In this document: piece after piece, positions 1-10,877 of the stretch | Numbering within the stretch: the stretch's first letter is position 1 | Layout of the letters: the number at the start of each line of letters is the position of its first letter | Notes under the pieces: model-generated | Seen by the model: only the letters and a program-made list of their open reading frames with translations | The model's database searches: none | What the model was told of the DNA's origin: nothing | Assembly (NCBI RefSeq): GCF_001642475.1 | Contig: NW_019174003.1 | Span: 1 to 64,000, forward strand | Direction: 5' to 3' | Source: Fonsecaea monophora | Taxonomy: Eukaryota; Ascomycota; Eurotiomycetes; Chaetothyriales; Herpotrichiellaceae | Length of the DNA stretch: 64,000 bases | Program-made: the position numbers and the translations under genes

Positions 1-368
1 TCACGTATCCGTGCTCAGACTCGTTTGGCAGAAAAGTTAGCCTAACTTTTTGATTGGTCAACGCGCGTTAGCGCGCCAACTCAGTGCGCTAGCACCTGTC
101 AACCGCAGGCTGATCCATCTGAGACAACGATTTGATCAGACCAACCAAAAACAAAGGCAAAGAAACGTATGTTGTGTCCAATACGAGGTACATCGCAAGC
201 CACCTTTCGCCTCTGGTGCATGACCTATGAAGGCAAAGTTCGGGTTCATAAGAGTACGAGGTACAGAGACGAATGAATAGATACTTCTTATCGAGGCGCT
301 CGTCGCGACGGCGTGATATTAATGTATAGCGTCAAACAAGGTTTTCAGAAGGCGGAGACATATATCTT
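1..368. other. left-edge intergenic stretch
   Basis: No reading frame, RNA gene or repeat that I can support. It lies 3' of the minus-strand dehydrogenase, so it should hold that gene's 3' UTR and terminator. A short GC-rich patch near 61-80 has several overlapping GCGC units but is too short to interpret. Confidence 0.5.
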
Positions 369-1380
369 CTACCAAAAGACTGTAGTCTCTCCCTTAGTCG
401 AACAGTGGTGACTTCTCTCCTTGTCGGGTTGTGCTGCTGCCCCTCCAGCCTGAGTGTCTGGAACCTTGCAACAAGTCTTCGCGTTCCCTCCCTGCTGCGT
501 CTCCGGCGGATAATGCCAGATCAAGTCGTGCACTTTCCCTTCGAGAGTCGCGCCGGCAGGGCCGCGCTCGACCCAGTCGTCTTTGGTGATGCCTGCTAGG
601 TCGGCTACGGTGTCGAAGCAACGCAGGACGGTGCTCATGGGCGTGATCTGGCCCGGAAGAAGCTTGTCCAAGAAACCCAACGGCAGACCGCCCGTGTCGA
701 CGATGGCGGGACAGACCGTGTTGATGCGCACGTTGGCCGCGAGGGCGGCGTCAGATTTGCCCAGTGCGCAGACGAGGCCGATGAGAGCGTGCTTGCTGGC
801 TGTATACTGAGGGTTGGATGCGGATGGAACCAGTCCTGCCCCAGACCCGGTGACGACGATCTTGCCGCCGGGCCTCGACTTGCCGGCCGCTCCGCTGAGG
901 ACTGTCATGTAGTGCGCGGCCAGCTTGATGCCGTAATATCTAATACACCGAAATTAGAAACGATTCGTCACTCTCGAGTCCATTTCCAAATAGGCTGAAG
1001 AAAATGAGAGGTGCCTTCCATAGCACAGAGATTGCGTACGTTCCAGTGATATTGACAGAGAAAGTGTCCGTATTGGGCTTTTTGGGAGGCTTGTGCATGT
1101 CGTATGACAGCGTATTGAATATGTCGTCTCGATCATCGATTCCTGCATTCAGCGCACAAAAGTCCAGCCGCTTTCCCCAGTCATAGGCCTGTTTGAACAT
1201 GTGGGCCTGCTGTTCCCAGGAGGACACGTCGGTATGGACATACAAAGTGCCCGGCAGGGAGTGCTTCGGTTGGTGGATATCTGCAATGACCACATTCCAT
1301 CCTAGGGAGAGGAGGTATTCCACGAGGGCTGCGCCAATGCCAGATGAGCCACCAGTAACGATGGCAATTGGAGGGCTCAT
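369..1380 (-). CDS. short-chain dehydrogenase/reductase (15-PGDH-like), two exons
   Basis: NAD(P)-dependent oxidoreductase of the classical SDR family. Exons are 1040-1380 and 369-939 with a 100-bp GT-AG intron (940-1039); the joined product is 303 aa. Splicing restores the fold: the first exon ends in VNITGT and the second continues YYGIKLAAHYM, the usual helix after beta-5. Visible motifs are TGGSSGIG (cofactor loop, about residues 9-16), LNAG in the middle of the domain, and the catalytic YTASK in exon 2. The ATG at 1380 is the first in the frame; the open frame upstream of it has no ATG. The C-terminal tail of about 45 residues is rich in Gly, Ala, Thr and Cys and looks poorly conserved. 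By overall pattern it resembles fungal proteins annotated as 15-hydroxyprostaglandin dehydrogenase, but the true substrate cannot be read from sequence. Confidence 0.9.
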
Positions 1381-2132
1381 GGCAGTGGTGATGGCGACAT
1401 TGAGTTGAGGAATGATTGATGTACAAGTATATTGGTTCCCTGAGACGAGGGCAAAGGGCAAAGGGTTGGGAGGAGCAGATATTCTTTTCTTATATCCTAT
1501 ACTTACCTGTTCTTGAAGTACTCCGGCCTTCCGTTGCCGTTCCAGCAGGATTGTCAGGCTACCGCACCGGCTAGGCTGGGTACATAATAGCCAGTCAGTC
1601 GGGCCTATATTCTAGCGGACAACGGACCACCCAAGTTGGTGACATTATGGTGGCACGGCCACCAATCTCCTGACTGTTGGAATGGAATTGGGTAGCTTTC
1701 GCGGTAGATGTGCTTCTGTGTCTCCGAAGCATCTCCATTAGCCGGCTGAGACAAAGGTGATAAGGAGGTAGAAGGTGGTTCGCAAGGGCGAGCATTGACA
1801 TGGTGGGGTCATTTGACTTTGGTACCTGCCATGCCATATATTTGTATGGGGCTGGCACTGGCTGATCTAAACTCTTTTTGTCAGACTGGGCCACTTGTTT
1901 TCGTCCCCGCCAAGCCGAACGAGTCATTCATCCAAAGAGTCATTCCCTGCCCGCCGCCTGCCATGTGAATCTCACGACTCACCCATACTTCACCTCCAGA
2001 ACCCTATAGACCCCAGCGGAATACGGCAAGAAACGGTCACTGGAGACCAAAAGGACTATACTTGTTCTTCGCGTGCTAAACAAGAGGTGGACTTGACCGA
2101 CGTGAAGGACGCGGCTGACCGCGCAACAGTGA
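1381..2132. other. divergent promoter region, SDR (-) and Arc1-like (+)
   Basis: About 750 bp between two divergent start codons. No convincing coding frame or repeat. It should hold both promoters and 5' UTRs, but I recognise no specific regulatory site. Confidence 0.5.
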
Positions 2133-3221
2133 ATGAAACTCCGCACGCTGCTCTTCACTCCGCAACGCAGTCTTCTCGAAAATTTTGCCAGACAACGAAC
2201 ATCCCGAAGATCTCTACTTCCCACACTCTCTACCCCCAACGCTGGTAAACACTTTCTTGCCGTACCCTCTCGAACCATCACCTCATCAATGACGTCCGAA
2301 GTCCCCTCGACTTCGCCGTCAAGCTCTGCTCCCGCACAGCACAAGCCTCTGGTCGTTGGCCGCACCAAACCTCAGTCTGCCACCATGGATAGCTCATCGA
2401 GTAGCGGTCCTGTCGACAAAGCCATCCCCGCTGAGGCAAAGGCAGCCCTCAACCATGAAATCGCGGCGAACGTCAAATCCAATACGTCAGCCCCCGCACC
2501 AGCAGAGGAGACTGCAACTCCGTCAGGCAACAACAAGAAGAAAGAAAAGGCCCCCAAGCAGCCCAAACAGCCAAAAGCCCCCGCAACGCCCGCAGCACCT
2601 GTATCTCCCGCCCTCATTGACCTGCGAGTCGGCCACATCCTTCGCGCAATCGCACACCCTAATGCCGACTCCCTCTATGTCTCGACCATTGCGATGGGCG
2701 ATCCTGAGGGGACAGATCATACCCAAGTTGACGAGGAGACAGGCAAGGTCGTGCGGACAGTATGCTCAGGTCTGAATGGACTTATACCGTTGGAGGAAAT
2801 GCAAAACCGAAAAGTTATAGTAGTCGCAAACCTGAAACCAGTGAACATGCGCAGCATCAAATCCGCGGCCATGGTCCTGGCTGCGTCTCCACCGGCGGAA
2901 GAAGGTGCAGATCCTCACGCAGCCGATCGTATCGTGGAATTGGTAAATCCTCCCGAAGGCAGCGAAGCAGGTGACAAAGTTTACTTCGAGGGCTGGCCGT
3001 ACGGCGAGGGCAAGGGACCGGAGAAACAGTTGAACCCGAAGAAGAAAGTGTGGGAAGCCGTGCAACCGGGCTTCTTCACGAGTGAGGAATGCGTGGTTGG
3101 CTTTGATGCGGGCAGGCCGGGCGTTGAGATTGCAGGTGACAAGGAGAGGAAAGGCTGGTTGATCGTGGAAGGGAAGGGAAAGTGCACAGTCCAGACGCTG
3201 AAGGGAGCCGTTGTGAGGTGA
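2133..3221 (+). CDS. ARC1: Arc1/EMAPII-type tRNA-binding aminoacyl-tRNA synthetase cofactor
   Basis: Cofactor that delivers tRNA to methionyl- and glutamyl-tRNA synthetases in yeast, judged by its EMAPII-like OB-fold. The open frame is 362 aa without introns. From about residue 155 it has the tRNA-binding domain: LRVGHILRAIAHPNADSLY, then VCSGLNGLIP, VANLKPVNMRSIKSAAM, and the C-terminal extension typical of EMAPII. Before this is a Lys/Pro/Ala-rich linker (KKKEKAPKQPKQP) like the basic tRNA-affinity segment of Arc1p; the yeast GST-like N-domain is not obvious. There are three in-frame ATGs: 2133 (an Arg/Ser-rich leader resembling a mitochondrial presequence), 2289, and 2385. The last has the ideal context GCCACCATGG and would give a cytosolic protein of 278 aa. 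I give the longest frame, but 2385 may be the main start. Confidence 0.85.
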   Translation: MKLRTLLFTPQRSLLENFARQRTSRRSLLPTLSTPNAGKHFLAVPSRTITSSMTSEVPSTSPSSSAPAQHKPLVVGRTKPQSATMDSSSSSGPVDKAIPAEAKAALNHEIAANVKSNTSAPAPAEETATPSGNNKKKEKAPKQPKQPKAPATPAAPVSPALIDLRVGHILRAIAHPNADSLYVSTIAMGDPEGTDHTQVDEETGKVVRTVCSGLNGLIPLEEMQNRKVIVVANLKPVNMRSIKSAAMVLAASPPAEEGADPHAADRIVELVNPPEGSEAGDKVYFEGWPYGEGKGPEKQLNPKKKVWEAVQPGFFTSEECVVGFDAGRPGVEIAGDKERKGWLIVEGKGKCTVQTLKGAVVR

Positions 3222-3988
3222 ACATTTTACCAATCTCGAATCGACTCTGCCAATTGAATTACTAGAGGATGCCAGGCGTATCTGATGCGGGCGGGCGAGA
3301 CGGCCTTCTCTTGATTTTGGGGACTAGGCGTCAAACAATGACCTTTTACGCGGTGGTGCATACGGGGACGAAAAAGTTTGGGCCACTGACAGCCTGCCTG
3401 CAGTGAGCTAGAGCATAGAAAGCTATGTACTAAACTCGGCGCATTGCGATGCATTGCATTGATTGTGTGGTTTTTACGTTGACATCGCCCAAACGAGACA
3501 GCAGGACCGTGAACTATGCTCTCTCGCCAAAGAGTCTGACTGACTGACTGGCCAGCATGACATTGAAGAGCAAGAGTAAATCTTGACCCGGATTTAAGTC
3601 TCGAGATAGAAAGGCGAGGAAAGGACGAGGCTGAAGCTCAAGCTATCGCCGGGTCTGTCGGTCTGGCACAGGCACCAACGGTACGTCGACGCCATTGTTA
3701 GAGAAGTAGTAATGAGCAAGGGCTAAATGATGACTTCCTGGGATATGCCACTGCCGAACTCCTCTCCTCTGCAGCCCGCACCCAACTGTATTCATACCAC
3801 ACATATTAAGTTCATGGAGAATGGAGGACATGTCGTAGCATACATTTCAAGGCATCATATAGGCCTCGCTTGGTCTTGTCGGCCCCGCAGATGGGCGAGG
3901 CCCCAAGATTCTGTCGCTATACCAATCTATACATGATCGCTGGCTCTCTTTCCCAGACACAATACAGGTTTCGCTGCGTAAGCGCGCT
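3222..3988. other. convergent 3' region, Arc1-like / Syn8
   Basis: Both flanking genes end here, so it holds two 3' UTRs and terminators. Small frames on both strands show no family features. I see nothing else. Confidence 0.5.
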
Positions 3989-4831
3989 TCATTTCAACAG
4001 TACAATCAGTAACACCAGAATGACAATTAGCACGACGATCGTCGTCATGCCCCAGTTTTGCTTTGCCCGCTCCGATACACCCTTCAACCGTCTCTTTGCA
4101 CCATCAAGCCGACCTTGGTGTCTATCTACACCCCTGTCGACTTCATCCAAGAGAGCGATCTGACCCTCGAGTTCGTCGCCCACCTGCATGGCCAAGTGAC
4201 GCTGACGGCCAATAGATTCCCCCAGCCGGTCAAGCTGTTCGTCTTGTTCAGCAATCACTTGTTGGTGGTAGACGTGGATCTGTTGGTTGTCCATGCTCTC
4301 TGTGGGGTCGGGTGTATGAACGCGAGAATCCTCCTCGTCTGTATACCGGGAAGGAAAGAGCGCAGCCCGGTTCGCCTCGTCTTGGGTATCGAGTGATTCT
4401 TGCGAGGGCTCATCGCGGAAACGGACATTTTTGGCACCTGGGTTCTGCGCCGCCGCCGCATCCTGTTTCCGCAGGTTCGAGGCTCTCTGTTGGGCGGCGT
4501 CACTGGGTTTGCGGGTCTTTGCTCGTTCAAAGTCTTCCTTCAATGCCGGATCATTCGGTGAAGAGAGTGTGTCTTCCGTCGTTGTAGAACTTTCTCCTTG
4601 AAACTGCCGTGACAGGTCATTGTATTGACTCCACAGCTGAGACAGTGATTCCTCCTCGGGAGAGCGGCTGGAAAGGGACTCGATGCCTTCTCGAAAGGAT
4701 TCTAGTGAGCGGGCAATATTTGAGTCTTGGGAAGGATTGACGTCTAGATTTAGCGAGATGGCGCGCTGGCGCTCGAGAAGAGAGAGTTTAATGTGGTCGG
4801 CGAGAAGCAGGAGCTGCGATGGATTGGACAT
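3989..4831 (-). CDS. SYN8: Qc-SNARE, Syn8/syntaxin-8 family
   Basis: Endosomal t-SNARE light chain of 280 aa, intronless, starting at the ATG at 4831. The N-terminal part is helical (SNPSQLLLLADHIKLSLLERQ), as in Syn8. A polar, low-complexity middle (about residues 75-165) is followed by a coiled-coil SNARE motif at about 185-245; within VGDELEGQIALLDEV a Gln sits where the zero layer is expected, which places it in the Q class. A single C-terminal membrane anchor (MTTIVVLIVILVLLIVLL, about 261-279) ends the protein after one Lys, as in tail-anchored SNAREs. It should act in fusion at late endosome or vacuole membranes. Syn8 fits better than Tlg1 because of the N-terminal helix and the overall length, but that is inference. 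Confidence 0.85.
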   Translation of the reverse strand: MSNPSQLLLLADHIKLSLLERQRAISLNLDVNPSQDSNIARSLESFREGIESLSSRSPEEESLSQLWSQYNDLSRQFQGESSTTTEDTLSSPNDPALKEDFERAKTRKPSDAAQQRASNLRKQDAAAAQNPGAKNVRFRDEPSQESLDTQDEANRAALFPSRYTDEEDSRVHTPDPTESMDNQQIHVYHQQVIAEQDEQLDRLGESIGRQRHLAMQVGDELEGQIALLDEVDRGVDRHQGRLDGAKRRLKGVSERAKQNWGMTTIVVLIVILVLLIVLLK

Positions 4832-5556
4832 TGTAGGTTCGGGAGAGGTCGAAGTTTGAGGCGAGTCGTTGCGGGGAGAGGCGGAGGGCCGCAGGAAGTT
4901 CCGCAGTTGACGCCAAGACTCAAGAGAGAGAACGAGAGAGGTTGAATGAAGATTGTAGAAGTTCTATGTACGAGTAGAGAGAGTCTCAGAGAGTTTGACG
5001 AATCGCATGGACGAAGACGCTCTTTGTATAGAGAGTGCCTGGATGAAGTCAGCTGAAGCCTGGAAGAAAGAACACGAGCGGGACCGGGACGCTAGGCAAG
5101 CCAGCAAGAACCGACCTCTACTTGGAGGCGGGAGTCGCACCAGCCAAGCCCCAGGATGGTGAGTGGACGCCCAGATGCCTATACTTGTCATTATTAGTAC
5201 ATGCAAGGGCCCCCAATAGAGTCTAGGGTCCTCCCACCCGCGAAAGAGCCCTCATTAGCCTGGCCTAGGCACTTGTTAGGCACTGTTAGGGTCAGATGAG
5301 GCAATGGCGGGGCCTGGGCCCAGGAACAACGCATTCTTTCGCCGTCACCATCGTCCATCATGCAAAAGCCACCACATCCCGAGCCCCGAGGCGACGAATC
5401 TTGTCTCCACACGTCGTCTTCCGATTCACGTTCAACAACAAAACTGACTTCAACCAACCTGCGTCCTTTTATAAAATATGCCCCTCTGGCTGCCGAATGC
5501 GAAGCCCTCCCCATCTCCTCCCCTAGTCCGACGATTCAACCCCGTCAACTTTCAAA
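4832..5556. other. divergent promoter region, SYN8 (-) and RING/TRAF gene (+)
   Basis: About 725 bp between divergent start codons. It is rich in GAGAG/CTCTC runs near 4920-4990 on the SYN8 side and in pyrimidine stretches before the ATG at 5557. No coding exon or recognised operator. Confidence 0.5.
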
Positions 5557-7182
5557 ATGGATGAAGATGATGTGAGATACTCTGCGGCAGGTTATGGCTC
5601 CCTGCCCTCGCCGAGCCCAATTCAGTCCCAGTTCGATACCCTCTTTGCCGAGTTCGCTCGCTCTCGTCCCCGAGTCTCACCTCCGCGATCGCCTTCCTCT
5701 CTGTCTTCCGCGCCAGTGTCGAGACCGCCGGAGAAGAAGACCATAGACCTCCGAGCACTGGACTACGTTACGGACTACGACACGAACTTGATGTGTCCGA
5801 TCTGCCATGTCCCTTTTATCGAGCCGGTGGTCCTCGAATGCGATCACACATTCTGCGACGCTTGCCTAAAAGAATATCGTGAGGGAGTGTCTAGCGGCTC
5901 ACGCAATCAATGTCCTTCGTGCCGTTCCTTTCTCTTGTCAACTTCTCACAAGGCTTCTCGCCTAATAGTCAACATGTGCAATGATATCCAGGTCAAGTGT
6001 CCCAACGAGGACTGTGAAGAGGTCATCGCACGAGGTTATGTCGAACGCCACGCAACGAAAGAGTGCCCGCACGAGCGACTTCCGTGCCCAGACCCAGATT
6101 GTGGGAAATTGGTCAAGCGAAAGAACTATGTGGAGGAACAGTGCATCCACTCTTCACACATCGAGTGTGACTGCGGCGCCGTCATCGAGCTGGGCAAGGG
6201 TGATTGGTTGAGACACAAGGATGAAGATTGTCCAAATACTGGAGTCAAGTGCAAGCAATGTGGCCAGAGAATTTCAGCGAGGGACTATTTGAATGGCATT
6301 ACAGGCCATGTTTGTGGGGCCGACGAAGACCAGCGCTGTCCCGGCCGAGGATACGGCTGCACAGAAGAGTTCTACCCCGATGATCGGGATGAACACGTAA
6401 AAGCGTGTCCACTGGCACGCATGGCTCCGTACCTCCAAAAACAGTCACAGTTGCTCAAATCTCTTCAGGAACAGCTTGCCATGGTCAAGGTCCGAAACGA
6501 GGTGCTCGAGGCTGGATTTGACAAAATCAACGATATTGTCAACGACCGTGTCCTCCCTCATATTGGTCATTCTGACCAGTCTCAAGCTGGTGAGGCCTCG
6601 GACATTGAGGAAATTGAACGGGACCACATTCCGTCGGCCATATCTCACCGTGATCTCCTCATGCCAGCACATCTTCGCGCCTTGACACCTTCGCCCGACC
6701 CTGAGGCGTCCTCGATTTCCCAAACACAACAACACCTCCTTGCTTTACACGAGTCCTTGCGCGGGACCGTTTCGAATCTCGAACAGGACATTTCAGCCAT
6801 GTCCAATGCACTTGCAGATCTCGACGCCCGATCGTCAATGCAGATTATGAACGAGACGTTGAGGATAAAGGAAGAGCTAGCCCATACCAACGCTGCCTTA
6901 TTCAGTACCAGATCACAAGTGCAATGGCTGCTGAACCGCGAACGAGTAGGACAACAGCAACAACAGGCCGGGCTAACACGTGGTCGCGCACCGTCGGCCC
7001 AACCCCATCCCTCAAACACAGCGTCATCGGCGAGGAGTTCGGTATCTGAAGGGACTGATGGGTCAGGTCAGGGGTCGAATCTGGAAAGTCAGCCTTCTGG
7101 GAGTGCGAATCTAGCAACAAGTCCTAGTTTCCGACCTCAGGTGCGAAGGCTCAGCGGCAGTCAAGAAAGAGTCAAATTGTGA
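5557..7182 (+). CDS. RING finger / TRAF-type zinc finger protein
   Basis: Probable E3 ubiquitin ligase of 541 aa, intronless. A C3HC4 RING lies at residues 80-122, with metal ligands C80, C83, C95, H97, C100, C103, C119 and C122. It is followed by a series of Cys/His units at about 140-275 that resemble TRAF-type zinc fingers (CPNEDCEEVI, CPHERLPCPDPDCG, CDCGAVIELG, CKQCGQRI, CPGRGYGC). Residues from about 285 to 450 are helical and coiled-coil-like, interrupted by acidic and proline-rich linkers, and the last 90 residues are Ser/Gly/Gln-rich and probably disordered. The arrangement RING, TRAF fingers, coiled coil is the classic TRAF order, but no C-terminal MATH domain is visible, as usual in fungi. 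The start at 5557 is the first ATG of the frame. Substrates are unknown. Confidence 0.88.
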   Translation: MDEDDVRYSAAGYGSLPSPSPIQSQFDTLFAEFARSRPRVSPPRSPSSLSSAPVSRPPEKKTIDLRALDYVTDYDTNLMCPICHVPFIEPVVLECDHTFCDACLKEYREGVSSGSRNQCPSCRSFLLSTSHKASRLIVNMCNDIQVKCPNEDCEEVIARGYVERHATKECPHERLPCPDPDCGKLVKRKNYVEEQCIHSSHIECDCGAVIELGKGDWLRHKDEDCPNTGVKCKQCGQRISARDYLNGITGHVCGADEDQRCPGRGYGCTEEFYPDDRDEHVKACPLARMAPYLQKQSQLLKSLQEQLAMVKVRNEVLEAGFDKINDIVNDRVLPHIGHSDQSQAGEASDIEEIERDHIPSAISHRDLLMPAHLRALTPSPDPEASSISQTQQHLLALHESLRGTVSNLEQDISAMSNALADLDARSSMQIMNETLRIKEELAHTNAALFSTRSQVQWLLNRERVGQQQQQAGLTRGRAPSAQPHPSNTASSARSSVSEGTDGSGQGSNLESQPSGSANLATSPSFRPQVRRLSGSQERVKL

Positions 7183-8235
7183 CGTTGTTGTGATCGGTCG
7201 TAATAATTTTCCCAACAAGTCGGTATGTCCAGATGCCGATCTGAAGAAACCCATGTCAGAGGCTATATAGTGAGATATCCGTCAATCAGCGGGTCAATTC
7301 GGTACGCTTCACGTTTTACGTTCACTAGGTCCTGCAAACAGATGCGTTACTCAAATGAAAGAGCGTGTCTGACATTTACATGCGCTGAATGCGCGACGGC
7401 GAATGGAAGGGCGCAAGTTTCAAAGCACAGAGTTTCCCCAGGAAACTCCTTATCTTTGCGAGCCTTGCCGATTCGCTTGTTCTCGCTTTATGCTCGGGTG
7501 GACCTACTCTTTGTGGGGCGCGGTCTTCTGCGGTCCTCGCTTCAGCAACCAACTTGTATAAAGAGTACCGTCTCCAGGTCAACGCAGATTCATCAGGATT
7601 GGCCAGCTACATGTGAAAGGGGGAAAAGGGGGCAGTCTACCGCGATCGAGGATGGATGGCTTCAAGCACCAACGTCTGATAAGGCTCCGACTATTTGGCT
7701 AAGCACGGTGGTGGAGGATTGGGATTGGGCGGCGAGGGTGCATTAGTATACTCGTACCTCCGAAAGGCGCGGAACGTGGTGGTCCTGCCCATTGAACGAG
7801 TTGGTATTGATAATGATGTCTACGAACTAGATATACGCTATATGACTATTATGACCATGACCATGACCATGACCATTGCCATTGCCATTCCTATGTTTAT
7901 CTGCCTGGCTTTCTCTTACTTAGGGATCTATCACCATCTTCGACCGTTTTATCCAAATAGGTAAACGAAAGGCACGCACCTGTTGTGTAACAACACAACA
8001 ATAGAGCCGCATTCACTCATCAATCATCCTCAGCCCCTGGAACGCAAGAAATTTCATTGATTTTTGTTCTGCACTGGATTGCAACTCAGATTGTGGTTGC
8101 TGTTCGAATCACATACAACACAAACACACAGAGACACGCCCGTTTTGACGGACTTCACCTCGCCCTCACCACGCCGAAAAGCGCGAAGCTTCATACATCT
8201 ATATACACCGAAGATAACTCCACGACGCAGTCAAG
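7183..8235. other. intergenic region upstream of PNPOx-like gene
   Basis: About 1.05 kb without a supported gene. A 173-codon frame at 7225-7746 has no family features and its composition looks random. The region holds a six-base tandem repeat (listed separately) and probably the 3' UTR of the RING gene and the promoter of the next gene. Confidence 0.5.
7851..7889 (+). repeat. (ATGACC)n microsatellite decaying into (ATTGCC)n
   Basis: Four perfect copies of ATGACC (7851-7874) run directly into ATTGCC-type units to about 7889. It lies in non-coding DNA roughly 350 bp upstream of the PNPOx-like start. Confidence 0.85.
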
Positions 8236-9541
8236 ATGGGCCACGGCAGGACGCTCGAGTATCCCAAGACGTCGGTGAATAGGGTCAATCGGTATAATCA
8301 GCGAGGTGAGTCCCGCGCAGCACGTACATAAGAAGAAAATGTTTAGGGAGGGGGGAGGGGTCAAGCGAGCATTTCCTCTTAGAGCATTTCGCGCAGAGTA
8401 CGCAGAGAGAACAAGCAGATCGGAGAAGAGAAGATAGACGGATTCGCTGGTCGTGTTGTGGTTGTGGTTCTTTACAGGAGGACGTCCCCTCTCTATATCT
8501 CCCCTTTCCGAGCGTTGAGAAGGGGGATAAGCACCCAAGTTTCGGCGTGATTTCTCCATCTCACTCTTTCTGCTTTTTATCGAGTTCCCCCCCTAGCCTT
8601 CTTGTAAAAGGAAAGAGAGATGTGCCGGAAAATCACCCAGAAGAAGGAAAAAGAAATGGGCAGTCGGGAGAATCTCTCTTTGACCGCGTTTGCTCACAAA
8701 CCCTGGCATGAAACAAACAGCAACGTACGACCTCGAACAAATCCACTCCATCATCAACACCAGCACCGTCGTCCACGTCTCGTTCAACACGCCCGACCCG
8801 TCGAATCCGTTCCCGGTCACGTTGCCCATGGTTGGGGTGGCGGCGAGCTTCGAACACCCGTCGGCGTCGCTGGGCGAACCGCTCGACATCTACCTGCACG
8901 GCTACGTCAGTTCGCGGCTGATGAACCTGTCGCGCAATGCCGCCCAAGCCGCGCCGGATTCAACTTCCCCTCCTGCATCCACGGCTAGCGGAGATGGAGG
9001 GGGAGAAGGGACGGCGCAAGGCCTGCCCGTGACCATCTCAGCCACGCTCGTCGACGGCCTCGTTCTGACGCTCACACCCAATACGCACGACGTCAACTAC
9101 CGCTCCGCCACCCTCTTCGGGTACGCAAACCTGGTGACGTCGCTCGAGGAGAAGGTCTGGGCCATGGAGCAAGTCACGAACTCGGTCGTGCGCGACCGCT
9201 GGCGCCACACCCGCGTGCCCCCGGACGGCGCCGAGATGCAGAGCACCAGTATCCTACGGGTCAAGGTCGTCGGGGGCAGCGGCAAGGTCCGCGTCGGCGG
9301 GCCGAGAGACGAGCTGAAGGACTTGAAGAGGGACGACATCCGCGACAAGGTCTGGACCGGCGTCATTCCTGTGTGGGAGTGTTTCGGGGATCCTATCGAA
9401 TACAGAGGCGTCGCGCAAGGGGATGGAAAAGAGAACCGTGTCGACAGTGTGCCCGAGCATGTGAGGGAGTTTGCGAGGGAGATGAGAGAACAGAACGAGA
9501 AGTATGCGTTGGCGGCCGTGGTGGACACAAGCCAGGATTGA
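8236..9541 (+). CDS. PNPOx-like flavin-nucleotide-binding protein, two exons
   Basis: Member of the split-barrel FMN-binding group (pyridoxamine 5'-phosphate oxidase-like). Exon 1 is 8236-8305 and starts MGHGRTLEYPKTSVNRV; the intron 8306-8720 (GTGAGT...ACAG, 415 bp) is long for this window; exon 2 is 8721-9541. The joined product is 296 aa. The junction reads YNQR-ATYDLEQIHSII, which restores the usual N-terminal helix. The barrel follows: VVHVSFNTPDPSNPFPVTLP, an HGYVSSRLMN strand, then TLVDGLVLTLTPNTHDVNYR with a typical NYRSATLFG turn, and a tail containing the VWTGVIPVWE segment common in fungal relatives. The large intron could hide a further regulatory element; I see no coding in it. 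Role and cofactor are inferred from the fold only. Confidence 0.85.
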
Positions 9542-10877
9542 AGGAGTGGCGACCGCTCATTTCCTTTCCCATGACTATTCAATGACTGTCCGGTCCGTTC
9601 TCATTCCCGCCGAGGTGAAGCGGAGCGAATGAGAGGAGTTTTAAGTTGTCAAGGGATAGTAATACTCGGGTGTTCATCCCGCTTGCTAAGATAGAAAGTC
9701 CTTGTCTCAAGCATCGAGTCACTGTCTCTCCCTCATCTAGCAGAAGCGCAACACCAGCGTTTGGATTGACATGATGCCCATCAATCAGAAATTTATCCCT
9801 AGAATAGATCCCCCTGTTTATTGAATCCCTCGACAAACTTCCCCTCCCCATAGGTCACGTCATGCAAGGGAGATCCGGGTTCGGTTTTACGGTGTGGCTC
9901 GACTATTGAGACGGGTAATCTTCCAGAAGCCCTCCTCTCTGCTGGCTCTGCACATGTCGTGTAACTCGGGGAACCCCGGTATATGAAGAGATGCCAATCA
10001 AGGAGCGGCTGATGGGTGTGCCATGAGTCTGAAAAGGAGCCCGGGCCCGATGCCCACGCCGTCGGATCAACCCGAGGAATGGGAACACGGACATTTGCAG
10101 ACACGTCTTTGTAAGAGGCGGTAAATGTGTCTCGTTTGTGTCAACGGTCCCACAGTTTCAGAAGGTGGTGCCATGAGAGAGAGAGTCGTTGGCCCCAGTT
10201 GTGTTGGAAATCGTATTCTGAGGATCGACTTTGTCGGTCTCCAGGACAGGATTGATATTTGGTCGACCCTGTTCACCGAATAAGAAGACGGGCAAGTTGT
10301 GATCCCTTGTGTTTGTGAATGAGCACCACCTCGCAGGCAAGGCATGGCAAGGTCGACGTCCTCTTCAACACCGCAACCCTCCTATTGTCTCGTTTTGTAC
10401 GGGGCGTGTGCGTTGTGAACAATGGATGGACCCTCGGTTTGACATCTTGAAAGAGCTCCGCATACTAGGCATTCTGCCATCGCCTCTCCATCGCAGCTTG
10501 TCTTCACCGTTCCTCACCAAGGCAACCTGCGCGCCACGACACCAAGTCATGGCCTGATCTTCTATCCCTCTATTATCTCTTTCCTTTTCGTCGATTCGCA
10601 GTTTGTCTTTTCCTTCCTACTGTCATTCACATCCAACTTAGTAGTCACTCCTTTTGTACACGTCTTTGTCGGTGCGCGGTAAACGAAAATTGGTCTCTTT
10701 GCTGTTCAAACGAATCGACCAAGTGGACAAACTGGCGCTGTCAGCTCTACCTCACTTGCGTACTTGTACATCTGAACAACTCGATCTCAAAGGCGTCCGT
10801 CCGAGCACCAAACAAGGCCATTTCACTCACAACTCCCGAGAAACCCTCAGTCCTACCCTTTCGCTACCAACTTGTAA
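9542..10877. other. intergenic region before small three-exon gene
   Basis: About 1.3 kb with only short, unconvincing frames on both strands. A pyrimidine-rich block at about 10557-10650 (TCTTTCC and TTCCTTCC runs) looks like a fungal core promoter or 5' UTR for the gene starting at 10878. Confidence 0.5.

Noticed and set aside
7225..7746. 173-codon plus-strand frame
   Set aside because: No recognisable motif and no good splice junctions; probably non-coding sequence between the RING gene and the PNPOx-like gene.
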